From positions 5,518,001-5,582,000 of the forward strand of contig NZ_CP073318.1 in the NCBI RefSeq assembly GCF_018263855.1: 64,000 nucleotides of DNA, read 5' to 3'. A program made the position numbers and the translations under genes. Each line of letters opens with the position of its first letter. The stretch's first letter is position 1. This DNA is from Kutzneria sp. CA-103260 (GTDB lineage: Bacteria > Actinomycetota > Actinomycetes > Mycobacteriales > Pseudonocardiaceae). This document shows, one piece after another, positions 34,936-44,279 of the stretch. The notes beneath the pieces are model-generated. The model was not told the origin of the DNA, did no database searches, and saw nothing but the letters and a program-made list of their open reading frames with translations.

Positions 34936-36032
34936 AGATCCCACCATGGCTCATGGCCATCATTCGCTCGTCCCCTGTCATCCTAATCGCTTCTGCCACA
35001 AGACTACTATTGGTCGCCAACTACGATCCCGTGGTGGCGACCAAGATTGCATCGTCCGGCGGGCTCGCAGGCACACTGCTAGGCACCCTAATCCCGCTGC
35101 TTCCACAATATCTCCCACTTCTCTTAGTCGGCTTTATCGTGGCGCGACGCCCAATGCTGGCAGTTGTGGCTTTTGGTGCAATGATATTACTCACCCCTAC
35201 AAACCTCACATGGAATTCCTGGTGGCAGGCACTCTGGGGTCAGACACTAAGACTAGGGTCCGACCTTCAACACTTCGAAGAAAGCCTAGTTCACCATCTG
35301 GACAACTTGAGACAGGGCCAGTTTGCCTGGTCAAGGGCCTATCCGTTCATGACACGTCACCTCGTCGACATTTTCCATCACTGGCCACTATGGGTCGCGA
35401 CACTCGCATTTATTTGCGGTATCGCGTCCGCTCCGGCCAGGCTGCGCCGCATAGACGATGCGGAGCTAAAGAAGATGATCGCCGATCAACTCAAGGACCT
35501 TGAGGAGGGGTGGTCCGATGAGATTAGAGTCGGCACAACGGTTATCAAACCTCCCGAAAGGGAGTTGACCAACAGGGGATTGCTGGAAGATTGGCGTAAG
35601 AATCAGCGCAATACTCTCTTAACCGTCTGCCGGGCGTTACGGAAGCGCAGGCCGCGCTGGCGGGCGGTCTACGGCCTCCAGTGCTCCCTGCTGGCAATTC
35701 CACTGGTTGGACTAATATTGCAGTGTTACACCATCCCTATCGAAGGGGTCGACTTAAGTCGCGCCGTCCGGAGTGTGTGGCTCCCCCCTGAATCGCTTAA
35801 CGTTAAAGTGGACGGAAAACCGCAGTCCATCGTCGGATACGTGCTATCCACCAGCGATAAATGGTATGTAGTGCTCACCGAGTCGGACCGCACGATCGAC
35901 TACATCAAAGCCGATGACGTAACTACACGCAGTGTCTGTTCGCTAAACAAAGGCCAGATACAGAGTGGCGCACCTCTAATCAATTTGGCCGGAACAACTA
36001 CTGCAGCGAGCACCTTGTGCCCAGCTGGATAG
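34932..36032 (+). CDS. Multi-helix membrane protein of unknown function, low GC
   Basis: 366 residues, probably from a TTG overlapping the previous stop (TTGA). Hydrophobic helices include IIRSSPVILIASATRLLLVA, LIPLLPQYLPLLLVGFIVA, MLAVVAFGAMILLT, LWVATLAFICGIASAPA and CSLLAIPLVGLILQC. A charged loop of about 80 residues precedes the last helix, and the C-terminal 110 residues look extracytoplasmic. Base composition is clearly more AT-rich than the neighbours, and rare codons such as CTA and ATA are frequent, pointing to recent transfer. I do not recognise the family. Confidence 0.6.
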   Translation: MKIPPWLMAIIRSSPVILIASATRLLLVANYDPVVATKIASSGGLAGTLLGTLIPLLPQYLPLLLVGFIVARRPMLAVVAFGAMILLTPTNLTWNSWWQALWGQTLRLGSDLQHFEESLVHHLDNLRQGQFAWSRAYPFMTRHLVDIFHHWPLWVATLAFICGIASAPARLRRIDDAELKKMIADQLKDLEEGWSDEIRVGTTVIKPPERELTNRGLLEDWRKNQRNTLLTVCRALRKRRPRWRAVYGLQCSLLAIPLVGLILQCYTIPIEGVDLSRAVRSVWLPPESLNVKVDGKPQSIVGYVLSTSDKWYVVLTESDRTIDYIKADDVTTRSVCSLNKGQIQSGAPLINLAGTTTAASTLCPAG

Positions 36033-36159
36033 CAACGTCGTTCAACCGAGCAAAACCCGTCCAGCGAGGTGATCTCGGCAAGGATCAGTGCCTGATCGAA
36101 TGACACGGGCAGATCGTCTCTATCGGACGGTGCTGGAGATGGGCGTGGAGTCCCGGTAG

Positions 36160-36420
36160 ATGAGTTCTCACCACAAGATCCATCTGCCCAAAGAACTCCA
36201 CGTGATTGCCTGTCGTGCCATGCTCGACGTGCCCCGCGAACTGACCTGGCGGGTCAGCCGGGTGCTGTGCGCCGAACGCCGCCGACGCGGCACCCGCAAG
36301 AACTTCAGAGCGTTGACCTGCTTCCGATAGGCGGTGCTAGGCCTGCGCTGGTTCCGCCAGGATGTCGAGGTCGCGACGCTGGCTCGCGATCACATTGTCA
36401 GTGTCCGTCGCTATGGTGCG
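36160..36420 (+). mobile_element. IS5-like transposase N-terminal fragment
   Basis: A frame opening MSSHHKIHLPKELHVIACRA reads through RRRGTRKNFRALTCFR, meets a TAG, and continues LGLRWFRQDVEVATLARDH. It matches the N-terminal region of the transposase gene at 36937-37768 on the other strand. The rest is missing, and a VOC-family gene follows. Confidence 0.7.
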
Positions 36421-36451
36421 AGCTGTCCGCACTCACAGCAAGGAGCATCAG

Positions 36452-36868
36452 ATGGGATCCCAGCTCAACCCGTGCATCGCCTTCAACGGGAACGCACGGC
36501 AGGCGATGGAGTTCTACCAGGAAGTCCTCGGCGGCAAGCTGGCGCTGGGCACGTACGGCGATTTCGGCTCGCCGGAGGCGCCCAACGCCGATGCCGACAA
36601 GGTCATGCACTCCGTGCTCAGCACCTCAGACGGCTACACGGTGATGGCCTGGGACGTCCCGGAGAGGGTGCCTTTCAGGCCGGGCAACAACGTCGCGCTT
36701 TTCCTCGGGGGTGACGACGCCAAACTCCGTGACTACTTCGAGAAGCTGTCCGCCGGCGGCACCGTGACGCTGCCTCTGGAGAGGCAGTCGTGGGGTGACG
36801 AGGCCGGCTCGCTCGTGGACAAGTTTGGGATCAGCTGGATGGTCAACATCACCCAGCGGCACTCCTGA
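36452..36868 (+). CDS. VOC/PhnB-like family protein
   Basis: 138 residues from an ATG preceded by AAGGAG. The PhnB-like glyoxalase/VOC fold is visible: NPCIAFNGNARQAMEFYQEV, LGGKLALGTYGDFG, VALFLGGDDAKLRDYFEKLS and a GISWMVNI C-terminus. Such proteins are small metal-binding or inert dimers of unknown substrate. It sits between two copies of the same IS5-like element. Confidence 0.88.
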   Translation: MGSQLNPCIAFNGNARQAMEFYQEVLGGKLALGTYGDFGSPEAPNADADKVMHSVLSTSDGYTVMAWDVPERVPFRPGNNVALFLGGDDAKLRDYFEKLSAGGTVTLPLERQSWGDEAGSLVDKFGISWMVNITQRHS

Positions 36869-36936
36869 AGGACCATAGGGCCACTGCTTCCGAAACATTT
36901 TCGAACCGGTGATGGGTGGAGTGGTCTCAGCGAGTT

Positions 36937-37768
36937 TCATGTGAGCCAGCCGTGTTCGAAATGGGTGAGGACGAGTGCGGCTTTGACGATGTCGCCGATC
37001 TTGCGGGGGCTGGTGGTGGTATGCCGAAATGCCCGCCAGCGGCTGGTCAGCAGGGCGAATCCGCGCTCGCCGAGGGCGCGCAGGTCGCGCAGCAGGGCGT
37101 TGTACGCCTTGGCGTCCGCGTCGAGGACTTGGTTGCCAGGGGGCTGTTTGACCGGGGCGAGCGCTCCGATGCCCGTTCCGTCGTAGCCGCCGTCGGCCAG
37201 AGTGGGCAGGCCCAGTTGGGAGGCCGCCCAGTACAGGACGCCCAGCACGTGCTCGCGGGCGGCGGTCAGGTCGTGGGTCGAGCCGGGCTCGACGTCGGAG
37301 GCCCACAGCGGGAAGCCGTCCGGGGCCATCACGACCTGGCAGTTGCCGCCGTGGTCGTGCGCTTTCCCCGAGTACCAGGCGTCGATTCGCTCTCCTTTGA
37401 CACTGGTCGCCTTCTCGCCAAACCGGTCTGCGGCGAACAGCTTGCCGTCGAGGACGAGGTGGGTCGCGCCGCTGGCTTTGGCCTGGCGCAGGGCGTCGTG
37501 CAGGTCCGGGGCGGGCGTGGCCGGCACTGCGATGGCCTCGTCGAGGTAGCGGTAACCGGTCGCGCGGGAGACGCCGTGGTCGCGGGCCAACGCGGGGACA
37601 TCGCGGCCGTCCCGGAACCAGCGCAGGGCAAGCACCGCCTTGCTGGAAACAGGTCAATGCCCTGCTGTCACGGCGCGTGCCGCGTTCGCGGCGTTCGGCC
37701 CGTAATAACCGACCGACGTACCGGGCGAGTGCGCGGGGCACATCGAGGATGGCGCGATGGGCGATCAC
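36937..37768 (-). mobile_element. IS5-like (DDE_Tnp_4) transposase, frameshifted
   Basis: The N-terminal part (IAHRAILDVPRALARYVGRL, RRDSRALTCFQQ) and the catalytic part (ALRWFRDGRDVPALARDHGV, VLDGKLFAADRFGEKA, PTLADGGYDGTGIG) lie in different frames with a single-base shift near 37640. Otherwise the DDE region looks complete. The frameshift may be a programmed site, but the sister copy has a stop at the same place, so decay is more likely. Confidence 0.8.
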
Positions 37769-37889
37769 GTGGAGTCCTTCTGGCGAAGATCATCTTTGGC
37801 GAGAGGTCTTTTACCAGGGACTCCACGTCTCACCCCAGGCCATCCCAACACTTCAAGCAGGTCAGAGGCAGCCCACCCACCGCCTCAGA

Positions 37890-37938
37890 CCGATCTTGGT
37901 GAGATCACCTCAGTGCGCGTTCGAATCGCACTGGCGGT
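37890..37938 (+). other. tRNA-Thr-like 3' half (possible old attachment site)
   Basis: GATC-TTGGTGA-GATC resembles an anticodon arm with anticodon GGT. After a short variable loop comes GCGCG-TTCGAAT-CGCAC, a T arm with one mispair, then TGGCGGT as a possible acceptor strand. No 5' half exists. A strong hairpin follows, as with the tRNA-Val repeats. Confidence 0.3.
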
Positions 37939-37960
37939 AATCCCGACGGGGCACAAAAAT

Positions 37961-37993
37961 GCCCCCTCGCCTGCAAAAACAGGTCGAGGGGGC
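37961..37993 (-). terminator. Terminator of the toxin/immunity operon
   Basis: GCCCCCTCG pairs with CGAGGGGGC, and inside them CCTG pairs with CAGG. Read on the minus strand the hairpin is followed by ATTTTTGTG, a good intrinsic terminator, 53 bases past the immunity gene. Confidence 0.8.
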
Positions 37994-38046
37994 GGTCTCG
38001 TGCTGTAGCAAGTCAGGCTCGCGCGAATGGGCAGGGGCACAAGCCG

Positions 38047-38460
38047 TCACGGTCGGGCGGGTGTCAATGCCTGGCTAGGAGCGTCGAGCGGGTGCCACTC
38101 GATGGTTGTGGGACGGCTGCTGCTCGTCAGTAGGTCTGTCAGCACGCCGCTCAGGGCGTTGATGGTGATTCCGCCACCGGCGGGGAAGGACTGCTCGTCC
38201 GTGTCCACCGCGGGCGAATCCGGGTCGCCCAGGCTGTAGGCGGCGCCGCGTTCATCGACGTGGAACAGGTAGCCGTACGCGCCCTCGACATGCGCCTGGA
38301 CGACGCCCTCGCCCTGCTCGAACTCGATGTGCGCCGTGCCGGTCAAGGGATCGGCAAGGCGGGTGACGAGAGTAGTCACGTCTGAGGGGCTGGTCACGTG
38401 CAGGTCGAAGCCGCCGTCCTCGTAGAGTTCGCTGGGCGCGCTCGCGCTGTAGCCGCTCAT
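38047..38460 (-). CDS. Imm1-family immunity protein
   Basis: 137 residues. The Imm1 pattern is seen in TAHIEFEQGEGVVQAHVEGA, GYLFHVDERGAAYSLGDPDS, and the C-terminal LTDLLTSSSRPTTIEWHP. Imm1 proteins neutralise polymorphic toxins, often deaminases. Its ATG overlaps the stop of the toxin fragment (ATGA), with GGAGAGGAGG just upstream, so the two were translationally coupled. The immunity gene is intact although its toxin is broken. Confidence 0.75.
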   Translation of the reverse strand: MSGYSASAPSELYEDGGFDLHVTSPSDVTTLVTRLADPLTGTAHIEFEQGEGVVQAHVEGAYGYLFHVDERGAAYSLGDPDSPAVDTDEQSFPAGGGITINALSGVLTDLLTSSSRPTTIEWHPLDAPSQALTPARP

Positions 38461-38640
38461 AGCGGGTCCTCCTCTCCGACGTAGGTAAGGGTAGTCCCAT
38501 CGGGTTGGACCACGGTCAGGCTCGCACCGGGCGGAAGCAGCGTGGGGAGCAGCTTGTCGCAGGTCCAGGACTTCGACCAGTCGAAGGTCCGTGTTCCGCA
38601 CACCGTCTTGTCGATCACCACGTGCTGCTCTTGCGTTCGG
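38457..38640 (-). pseudogene. C-terminal fragment of an SCP1.201-like deaminase toxin
   Basis: About 58 residues remain: HVVIDKTVCG, then SWTCDKLLPTLLPPGASLTV and GTTLTYVGEED. The paired cysteines, the Cys-x3-LP segment and the LPPG-LTV strand match the zinc-binding half of SCP1.201-like (DddA-type) nucleic-acid deaminases. The catalytic HxE part and the delivery domains are absent; the IS110 element inserted just upstream probably removed them. Confidence 0.65.
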
Positions 38641-38774
38641 AGTGGCCGACACGGCGTCAATCCTGCCGGTACTGACAACGTCGGTTGATGGGATGAAGGA
38701 GCGGGGCCTCGCTCCTGGTGGGTCCCGAGCGGGATGCTCAGGGTGCTCAACTTCTCACGCAAGGGAGGCCCCTG

Positions 38775-39815
38775 GTGTCTGAGTATGACGGCAAACAGTT
38801 CGTTGGGATCGACCTGCATCGGTTCCGGTCGGTGATCGTGCGGCAGACCGCGACCGGTGAGCAGCTGGACGTGGTTCGGATCGTGAACGATCCGATGCGG
38901 TTGGCTGAGGAGATCGGCAAGGCCGGCGTGGCGCCGGAGGTGGTGGTGGAGGCCACCTACGGCTGGTACTGGGCCGCGGATGTGCTGGCCGAACACGGGG
39001 CCGTGGTGCATTTGGCGCATCCGTTGGGGATCAAGGGATTCGCCTACCGGCGGGTCAAGAACGACGTGCGGGACGCCGCGGACCTGGCGGATCTGCTGCG
39101 GATGGGCCGGCTGCCCGAGGCCTGGGTCGCCCCGCCGGCGGTGCGGGAGCTGCGCGAGCTGGTGCGGCATCGAGCGAAGCTGGTGAGTCAGCGCACTGGG
39201 CTGAAGGCCAGCGTGCACGCGGTGTTGGCCAAACAGGGCCTGCGAGTGCCGGTGACCGACCTGTTCGGGGTCCGGGGCCGGCAACTGCTGGCCCAGGCCG
39301 CGTTGGACCCGCCGTACCGGGCGCGGGTGAACTCGTTGTGCCGGCTGATCGAGGCGTTCGATTTCGAGATCGCGACGACGACCCGGGTGATCGCGGCCCG
39401 GCTGGCAGGCGATCCCGGGTATGCCACGGTCCAGGCCATCCCCGGTGTCGGCCCGGTGCTGGCCGCGGTGCTGGTGGCCGAGATCGGCGATGTGCACCGG
39501 TTCGCCACGCCCCGGCACTTGTGTTCGTGGGCCGGGTTGACGCCGCGGCATCGAGAGTCGGATGTGAAGGTGCGTCGGGGTCGGATCACCAAGCAGGGCT
39601 CGACGTTGTTGCGGTGGGCGGTGGTCGAGGCCGCCCAGCGGGTTCCCGCGGACGCGGGCTGGCTGGTGGCCACCCGGGAGGGGATCCGGCAGCGTCGGGG
39701 CCGCAACATCGCCACCGTGGCGGTGGCACGCAGACTGCTCACGCTGGTGTTCTACGGCCTGCGCGACGGGCACATCCGTGCCCTGGCCCAGCAGCGTCGT
39801 GTGGGCGTGGCGTGA
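38775..39815 (+). mobile_element. IS110-family transposase
   Basis: 346 residues from a GTG with GGGAGG upstream. The N-terminal DEDD RuvC-like domain (KQFVGIDLHRFRSVIV, VVEATYGWYWAADVL, KNDVRDAADLADLL) and the C-terminal transposase domain (AIPGVGPVLAAVLVAEIGDV, LCSWAGLTPRHRES, GSTLLRWAVVEAA) are intact. IS110 elements lack terminal inverted repeats, so the ends cannot be set by eye. It separates the toxin fragment from its expected upstream part. Confidence 0.92.
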
Positions 39816-40463
39816 GCGGGCTCGGACGTGACCGGCCACGGATCGAACCCACCCTGACCCCCTGTGTTCGGGCGTGGTCGTCGGGTTGATTGATCCTGTC
39901 CGGTCACGGTCGTAGCTCACCATGCTGACACGCGAATAGATGAACGGCGGCCGAGTCTTCGGCACGCCGCCGGGTACGCCCCGGTTCTTGGTGAACACGG
40001 CTGGTCTTCGGTGTTCCCGCGGTGAAAGGATCTCTGCTTCTGGTTACGTGAATCTGTGTGGTGGTGCCGGCTTTCGGCATGACCAGCCTGACGCGCCCGG
40101 TGTCGTCGTCAAGGCCAAGCCCCCTGGCGGGGTGGCCTCCGGCCAGCCTTGACCCCTCCACCGTTAGACGCGTCTGACCTTATGCCGCCGAAAACCGAAG
40201 AAACACAGCACTACCAAGGGTCTTGACCGACCCCGCTCCTTCATAGATGGTGGGTCCGCATCGGTCGTCAAGCGGGCTGTTCTGCCACATGAGTGTTTCT
40301 GTCCAACCGCCGACGAACCGTGTCCACGGTTGCCATCCTGGTCGCACTCACATGGGTTCGCGGCAGAGCCCACCGGGCGCCGCTTGATGGTGCTGACCAG
40401 GCGAAACAGGGCTTGCGGTCCCAGCTGGTCGCCGGGTCGCAGACCTCGAAAGCGTGAGCGGGC
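39816..40463. other. Stretch without a recognisable gene
   Basis: About 650 bases downstream of the IS110 transposase. They include the unmarked right end of that element. Frames are open in places, but none resembles a known protein, and no upstream portion of the deaminase toxin is visible here. Confidence 0.5.
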
Positions 40464-40679
40464 CTACTTGCCGGGTCGCTGCTCGATGAGCTGGGTCAAC
40501 AGCCTGGTGATCCCGCTCATCCCCTCGCCGACCTTCGCGAACCCGTCGCGGGTCTCCTGCTGATGTTCATTCACCTTGCGTTCCAACGCGTCGAGTTTCT
40601 GCCCCTGCTCAACTTGCGTCTCTCGCAGTGCGTTCAGCGTCTGCGTGTGCGCGTTGAGGGTCTGCCACGACGATGACAT
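40464..40679 (-). CDS. Small coiled-coil hypothetical protein
   Basis: 71 residues, almost entirely one heptad-rich helix (LNALRETQVEQGQKLDALER, FAKVGEGMSGITRLLTQLIE). No cysteines or membrane segment. Short coiled-coil proteins of this type are frequent in actinomycete islands and have no known role. It is probably real, given its periodicity, but has a weak ribosome-binding sequence. Confidence 0.45.
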   Translation of the reverse strand: MSSSWQTLNAHTQTLNALRETQVEQGQKLDALERKVNEHQQETRDGFAKVGEGMSGITRLLTQLIEQRPGK

Positions 40680-40742
40680 TCGACCAGTCTGGCAGCGCGG
40701 CCGAACGAGGGCGGCCGGTGGACACCGTGGCCGAGTTTCGGC

Positions 40743-41735
40743 CTACAGGTCTCGCAGTTGTTGTCTGATGATTGTTGAAGTGGGGTGGTCGGGGCCTAGA
40801 GCCGCCTCGTCGATGGTCACCGCCCGCTCAAACAACAGCTTCGCCTGCCCAGGCTGGCCCTGGACTTGCAGATACGTCGCCGCACGATCCAACAACCAGG
40901 ACACGACCTCGAGTTCAGAACTGGCTTGGTCGTGATTGGCCGGACACGAAGCCAGTACGTGCGGCAGCAGATCCCGCCAGCGAGGCCAGTTCTCCGGGAC
41001 AATCATAATCTCGGTCGGGAGATCGGCAAACAGCAGCCGTTGGGCTATGGCCCGCCAGTCAGGCTGCTCACCGGTCAGCTCGCCGTTCCGTCGCCGCAAG
41101 GCCTGTTGAAGCAGACGGTGAACTGACACCGTCTCGCTCGCCCTCCGTACCAGTGAATACCCGACAAGCACGCCCACAGTGTCGACGAACTCGATCGGGT
41201 CCTCGAACACCTCGCCCAGGGGTTCAGGCAGCTCGTCGGGATTATTGGTGAACAGGTCCAGCGGAATGGCGTCGGGATCTAGGTAGGCGCAGATGTTGAG
41301 CAGGCACATCGCGGCAGGATGGTCACGGTGCAGGGCGTCCAGGTGCACGTCCCATACCGTGGTCAAACGATGGCGGCTGTCGAGGACCTGGCCCTTGCCG
41401 AGCATCTTCTCGCCCCGGGTCGCAACCAGGTCGATGTAGGTTGCGATCGGACTGCCGGTCGTGTCGATGTAGGCGGCAGCCTGCTCCATCGCCAGCGGCA
41501 GATCCCCCATCAGCTCGGCCAAGGCCACCCGCACCGCGCCAGGGATCGACGAGGCCAGATAGTCCGTGGCGGTCTGGAAGTGGTCGACATCGTGATCACC
41601 CGACCCGACAACGGTTCGCGCGGTCACCGCTGACAGGTCGAAGTCGGCGTTGCGGACGAAGGCCGACTCCCGCGACTGCGCCACATCACCGGCAGCACGC
41701 TGAGTCTCGAACGTCAGCCGCTGCATCCGCACCAC
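40743..41735 (-). pseudogene. Truncated NB-ARC/TPR (STAND-type) protein
   Basis: 330 residues from the middle of a STAND protein. The GLPL-type motif GDLPLAMEQAAAYIDTTG, the winged-helix region (LLNICAYLDPDAIPLDLF, RRASETVSVHRLLQQALR) and one TPR-like unit (AKLLFERAVTIDEAALGPDH) are present. The P-loop and Walker B are missing at the N-terminus, and the TPR array stops after about one repeat. It resembles the large TPR proteins of FxSxx-COOH-type systems, cut at both ends. Confidence 0.65.
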
Positions 41736-41786
41736 GGCTTCCCGGGTCGTTACCCCACCCGGTGACGCCGGACACCCCTTGACTGC

Positions 41787-41804
41787 CTACCAACTAGAAG
41801 GTAG
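41787..41804. promoter_or_regulatory. TetR operator, site 1
   Basis: CTACCAACTAGAAGGTAG, an imperfect 18-base dyad with arms CTACC/GGTAG, lies 10 bases before the tetR start codon. It recurs with two changes upstream of the SDR gene, which identifies it as the shared operator. Confidence 0.75.
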
Positions 41805-41814
41805 AAATTGTCGC

Positions 41815-42387
41815 GTGACCACGACAGCGGATCGGATCCTGGACAGCGCTCAGACGCTGGTGCAGGTTCGGGGGTACAACGGCTTCTCCTACGCCGACAT
41901 CAGTGCCGAGCTGTCCATCACGAAGCCGAGCATCCACCACCACTTCCCCACCAAAGCCGCACTGGCCGAGGCGCTGATCGCGCGCTATCGGGAACGGTTC
42001 GCCGTAGCGCGAAAGGAAGTCGACGACGACGCGGCGGGCGCGCGGCAGCGCCTGGTGGGTTATGCCGGACTGTACGCCGAGACCTTTGCCCAAGGCGGCC
42101 GCATCTGCCTCTGCGGCGTCTTCGCCGTGGATGCGGAGAGCCTGCCCGTTCAGGTACGGCAGGCGACGGACGCGTTCTTCGCCGATCAGCGGCAATGGGT
42201 GGCCGGCGTGTTGGCCGAGGCGGGCATGCCCGCCACCCGGACCGGTGCGGCGGCCGAGGCTTACCTGGCGTCCCTGGAGGGGGCGCTGCTCCTGGCCCGC
42301 GCTCACGGGCAGCCGGACGGCGCCGCTGGACAGGATCGGGATGTGGTCCGGTCGGTGGCGGCGACCTTGGTCGACGCCCTGCTCTGA
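41815..42387 (+). CDS. TetR/AcrR-family repressor
   Basis: 190 residues from a GTG. The N-terminal helix-turn-helix reads DRILDSAQTLVQVRGYNGFS, YADISAELSITKPSIHHHF and PTKAALAEALIARY. The C-terminal ligand domain includes FAQGGRICLCGVFAVDAESL, as in a common TetR subfamily next to oxidoreductases. Operators lie upstream of this gene and upstream of the SDR gene that follows, so it probably represses both. Confidence 0.9.
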   Translation: MTTTADRILDSAQTLVQVRGYNGFSYADISAELSITKPSIHHHFPTKAALAEALIARYRERFAVARKEVDDDAAGARQRLVGYAGLYAETFAQGGRICLCGVFAVDAESLPVQVRQATDAFFADQRQWVAGVLAEAGMPATRTGAAAEAYLASLEGALLLARAHGQPDGAAGQDRDVVRSVAATLVDALL

Positions 42388-42449
42388 AAACGCACCACCC
42401 AAGGCCGCCGTGCGTGGCACCGCGGCGCCGTTTTGCATGACCAATAAAC

Positions 42450-42467
42450 CTTCCAACTAGTAGGTAG
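42450..42467. promoter_or_regulatory. TetR operator, site 2
   Basis: CTTCCAACTAGTAGGTAG, 16 of 18 bases identical to site 1, located 20 bases before the SDR start and overlapping the expected promoter. Confidence 0.75.
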
Positions 42468-42486
42468 TCAGATGAGGAGAACCACC

Positions 42487-43260
42487 ATGGGACAGGACTT
42501 CACCGGCCGCAAGCTCGTCGTAGTCGGCGGCAGCAGCGGCATGGGCCGTCAGATCGCCGAGGACGTCGTCAGCCGCGGCGGCAGCGCGGTCGTCATCGGC
42601 TCCCACCTCGAGCGGGTCGAGAAGACCGTGGCCGACCTGGCCACCCGCGGACAGGCGTGGGGCATCACCGCCGACCTGCGCGACCCCGCCGAGGCGACCA
42701 GGGTCCGCGAGGAACTGGCCGACCAGCACGCTGACGCCACGTTGCTGGTCAACGCGGCAGGCGTGTTCAAGCCGCTGCCGTTCCTCGACCACACCGCCGC
42801 CGACTACGACGCCTACCTCGACCTGAACAAGGCCACCTTCCTGATCACCCAGACCGTGGCGCAGGGCATGGTCAACAGCGGCCACGGTGGCGCGATCGTC
42901 AACATCGGCAGCATGTGGGCGAAGCAGGCCATCGCCGCGACCCCGTCGTCGGCGTACTCGATGGCCAAGGCCGGTCTGCACGCCCTGACCCAGCACCTCG
43001 CCCTGGAGCTGGCCACCCACAAGATCCGGGTCAACGCCATCTCCCCGGCCGTGGTGGCCACCCCCATCTACGAGGGCTTCATCCCACCGGCCGAGGTCGA
43101 CACCGTGCTGGCGGGGTTCAACGCCTTCCACCCGGTCGGCCGGATCGGCACCACCGAGGACGTCTCCGCCGTGGTCACCTTCCTCCTCTCCGACCAGGCC
43201 GGTTGGGTCACCGGCGCGATCTGGGACGTCGACGGCGGCGTCATTGCAGGCCGGAACTAG
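42487..43260 (+). CDS. SDR-family oxidoreductase controlled by TetR
   Basis: 257 residues from an ATG with GAGGAGA upstream. The Rossmann motif [20 protein letters not shown] lies near residue 11, NAAG in LLVNAAGVF, active-site Ser in NIGSMWA and YSMAK near 157. The C-terminus is [13 protein letters not shown]. It is an NAD(P)-dependent reductase of unknown substrate. Together with the TetR gene it forms a self-contained inducible unit. Confidence 0.9.
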   Translation: MGQDFTGRKLVVVGGSSGMGRQIAEDVVSRGGSAVVIGSHLERVEKTVADLATRGQAWGITADLRDPAEATRVREELADQHADATLLVNAAGVFKPLPFLDHTAADYDAYLDLNKATFLITQTVAQGMVNSGHGGAIVNIGSMWAKQAIAATPSSAYSMAKAGLHALTQHLALELATHKIRVNAISPAVVATPIYEGFIPPAEVDTVLAGFNAFHPVGRIGTTEDVSAVVTFLLSDQAGWVTGAIWDVDGGVIAGRN

Positions 43261-43280
43261 TAACCTCCGAGGCGCTGCCA

Positions 43281-43319
43281 GGCCTGTACGGGTTTCACGG
43301 TTCGGAGCCCGTACAGGCC
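43281..43319 (+). terminator. Terminator after the SDR gene
   Basis: GGCCTGTACGGG and CCCGTACAGGCC form a perfect 12-bp stem with a 15-base loop, 20 bases past the stop. The following 300 bases to 43635 contain no gene I can support. Confidence 0.7.
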
Positions 43320-43635
43320 CTCGCCCCCTTGGGTGCTCGGCACTTCACCCACCACAAGGCACAGCTGTGGATACCACCGGTTCGAGACCAGTCGAACATC
43401 CGCTCCTGCCGCTGACCGGCAGTGGTTTTGTCGGCCTGATGTGACCGCACTTGTTCGTGGGCGGCGACCGCACTATGCGTGACGACGGACTGTGTATCCG
43501 TGAGTTGTGACCGCAGCTGGGGCTTGCGGTGGGAGGATACGTGTGCAGGGCGTTTCGGGTTGCCGTTGATCTTCGGGTAGCGAGGAAGGCGTCGATCGAC
43601 GCCCGGCGCCATGACGCGTCCGGTTGTGGTGCGTT

Positions 43636-44200
43636 TCAGGCCGGCGTGTGCCCGGAGATTTCGTGGGTCCGTTCTTCGCGCAGGGTGCGCAGGTGGACCG
43701 CGGCCCAGGTGCGGAACGGCCGCCACGCATCGGACACATCGGCCAGCGTGTGGCCGGGGCCGTACTGTTGGACGATCTCGTTGTCGAGCCGGTGTTCATG
43801 GTGCGGGATCATGTCCGGGGCGTTGGCACCCCGGATGACGACCAGTTCGGCTGCGAACGGCCCGAGACCCTTCACCTCCTGCACGCTACGGACCGCGTCG
43901 TCGGGATTCAACGCCCGGAGCCGGTCGCCGTCGAGGTGCCCGTCCAGGGCCGCCTCGGCGACGGCGTGCAGGTATTCGCTCTTGCGGCCGGGCAGGTCGA
44001 GATCGAGGCCGCGCACCAGGCCGGGGGCGGGAAAGGCACCGTCCTGGCCGTGGTCGCGGATGAGGTTCTCGCGTAGTCGGGCTGCTTGGACGATCCGGAC
44101 CCGCTGGGACAGCACAGCCCATGCCGCGGCCTCGTAGGGGGCAACGTGCTGAGCCTGGGGCCTCGACCGGGCGTATCGGTTTGGGTGGCACCACTGGTCG
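43636..44200 (-). pseudogene. N-terminally truncated DNA-3-methyladenine glycosylase (AlkA-like)
   Basis: The HhH-GPD glycosylase half is present: PYEAAAWAVLSQRVRIVQAA, the hairpin region VQEVKGLGPFAAELVVIRG, and AWRPFRTWAAVHL. The N-terminal domain is missing; upstream residues do not resemble the family, and a TGA closes the frame near 44235. Family members remove alkylated bases. This copy is probably inactive. Confidence 0.65.
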
Positions 44201-44279
44201 CTCCAGCGGTAGATCTCTCGATCCTCGGACCCACCACCTCACCACCACCTGATCCAGGGCCCGTCCCGGTCGTGCGGGG

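Noticed and set aside
38457-39998. Apparent 513-residue minus-strand protein covering the IS110 gene
   Set aside because: Only its last 58 or so residues look like protein (deaminase fragment). The rest is antisense to the intact IS110 transposase.
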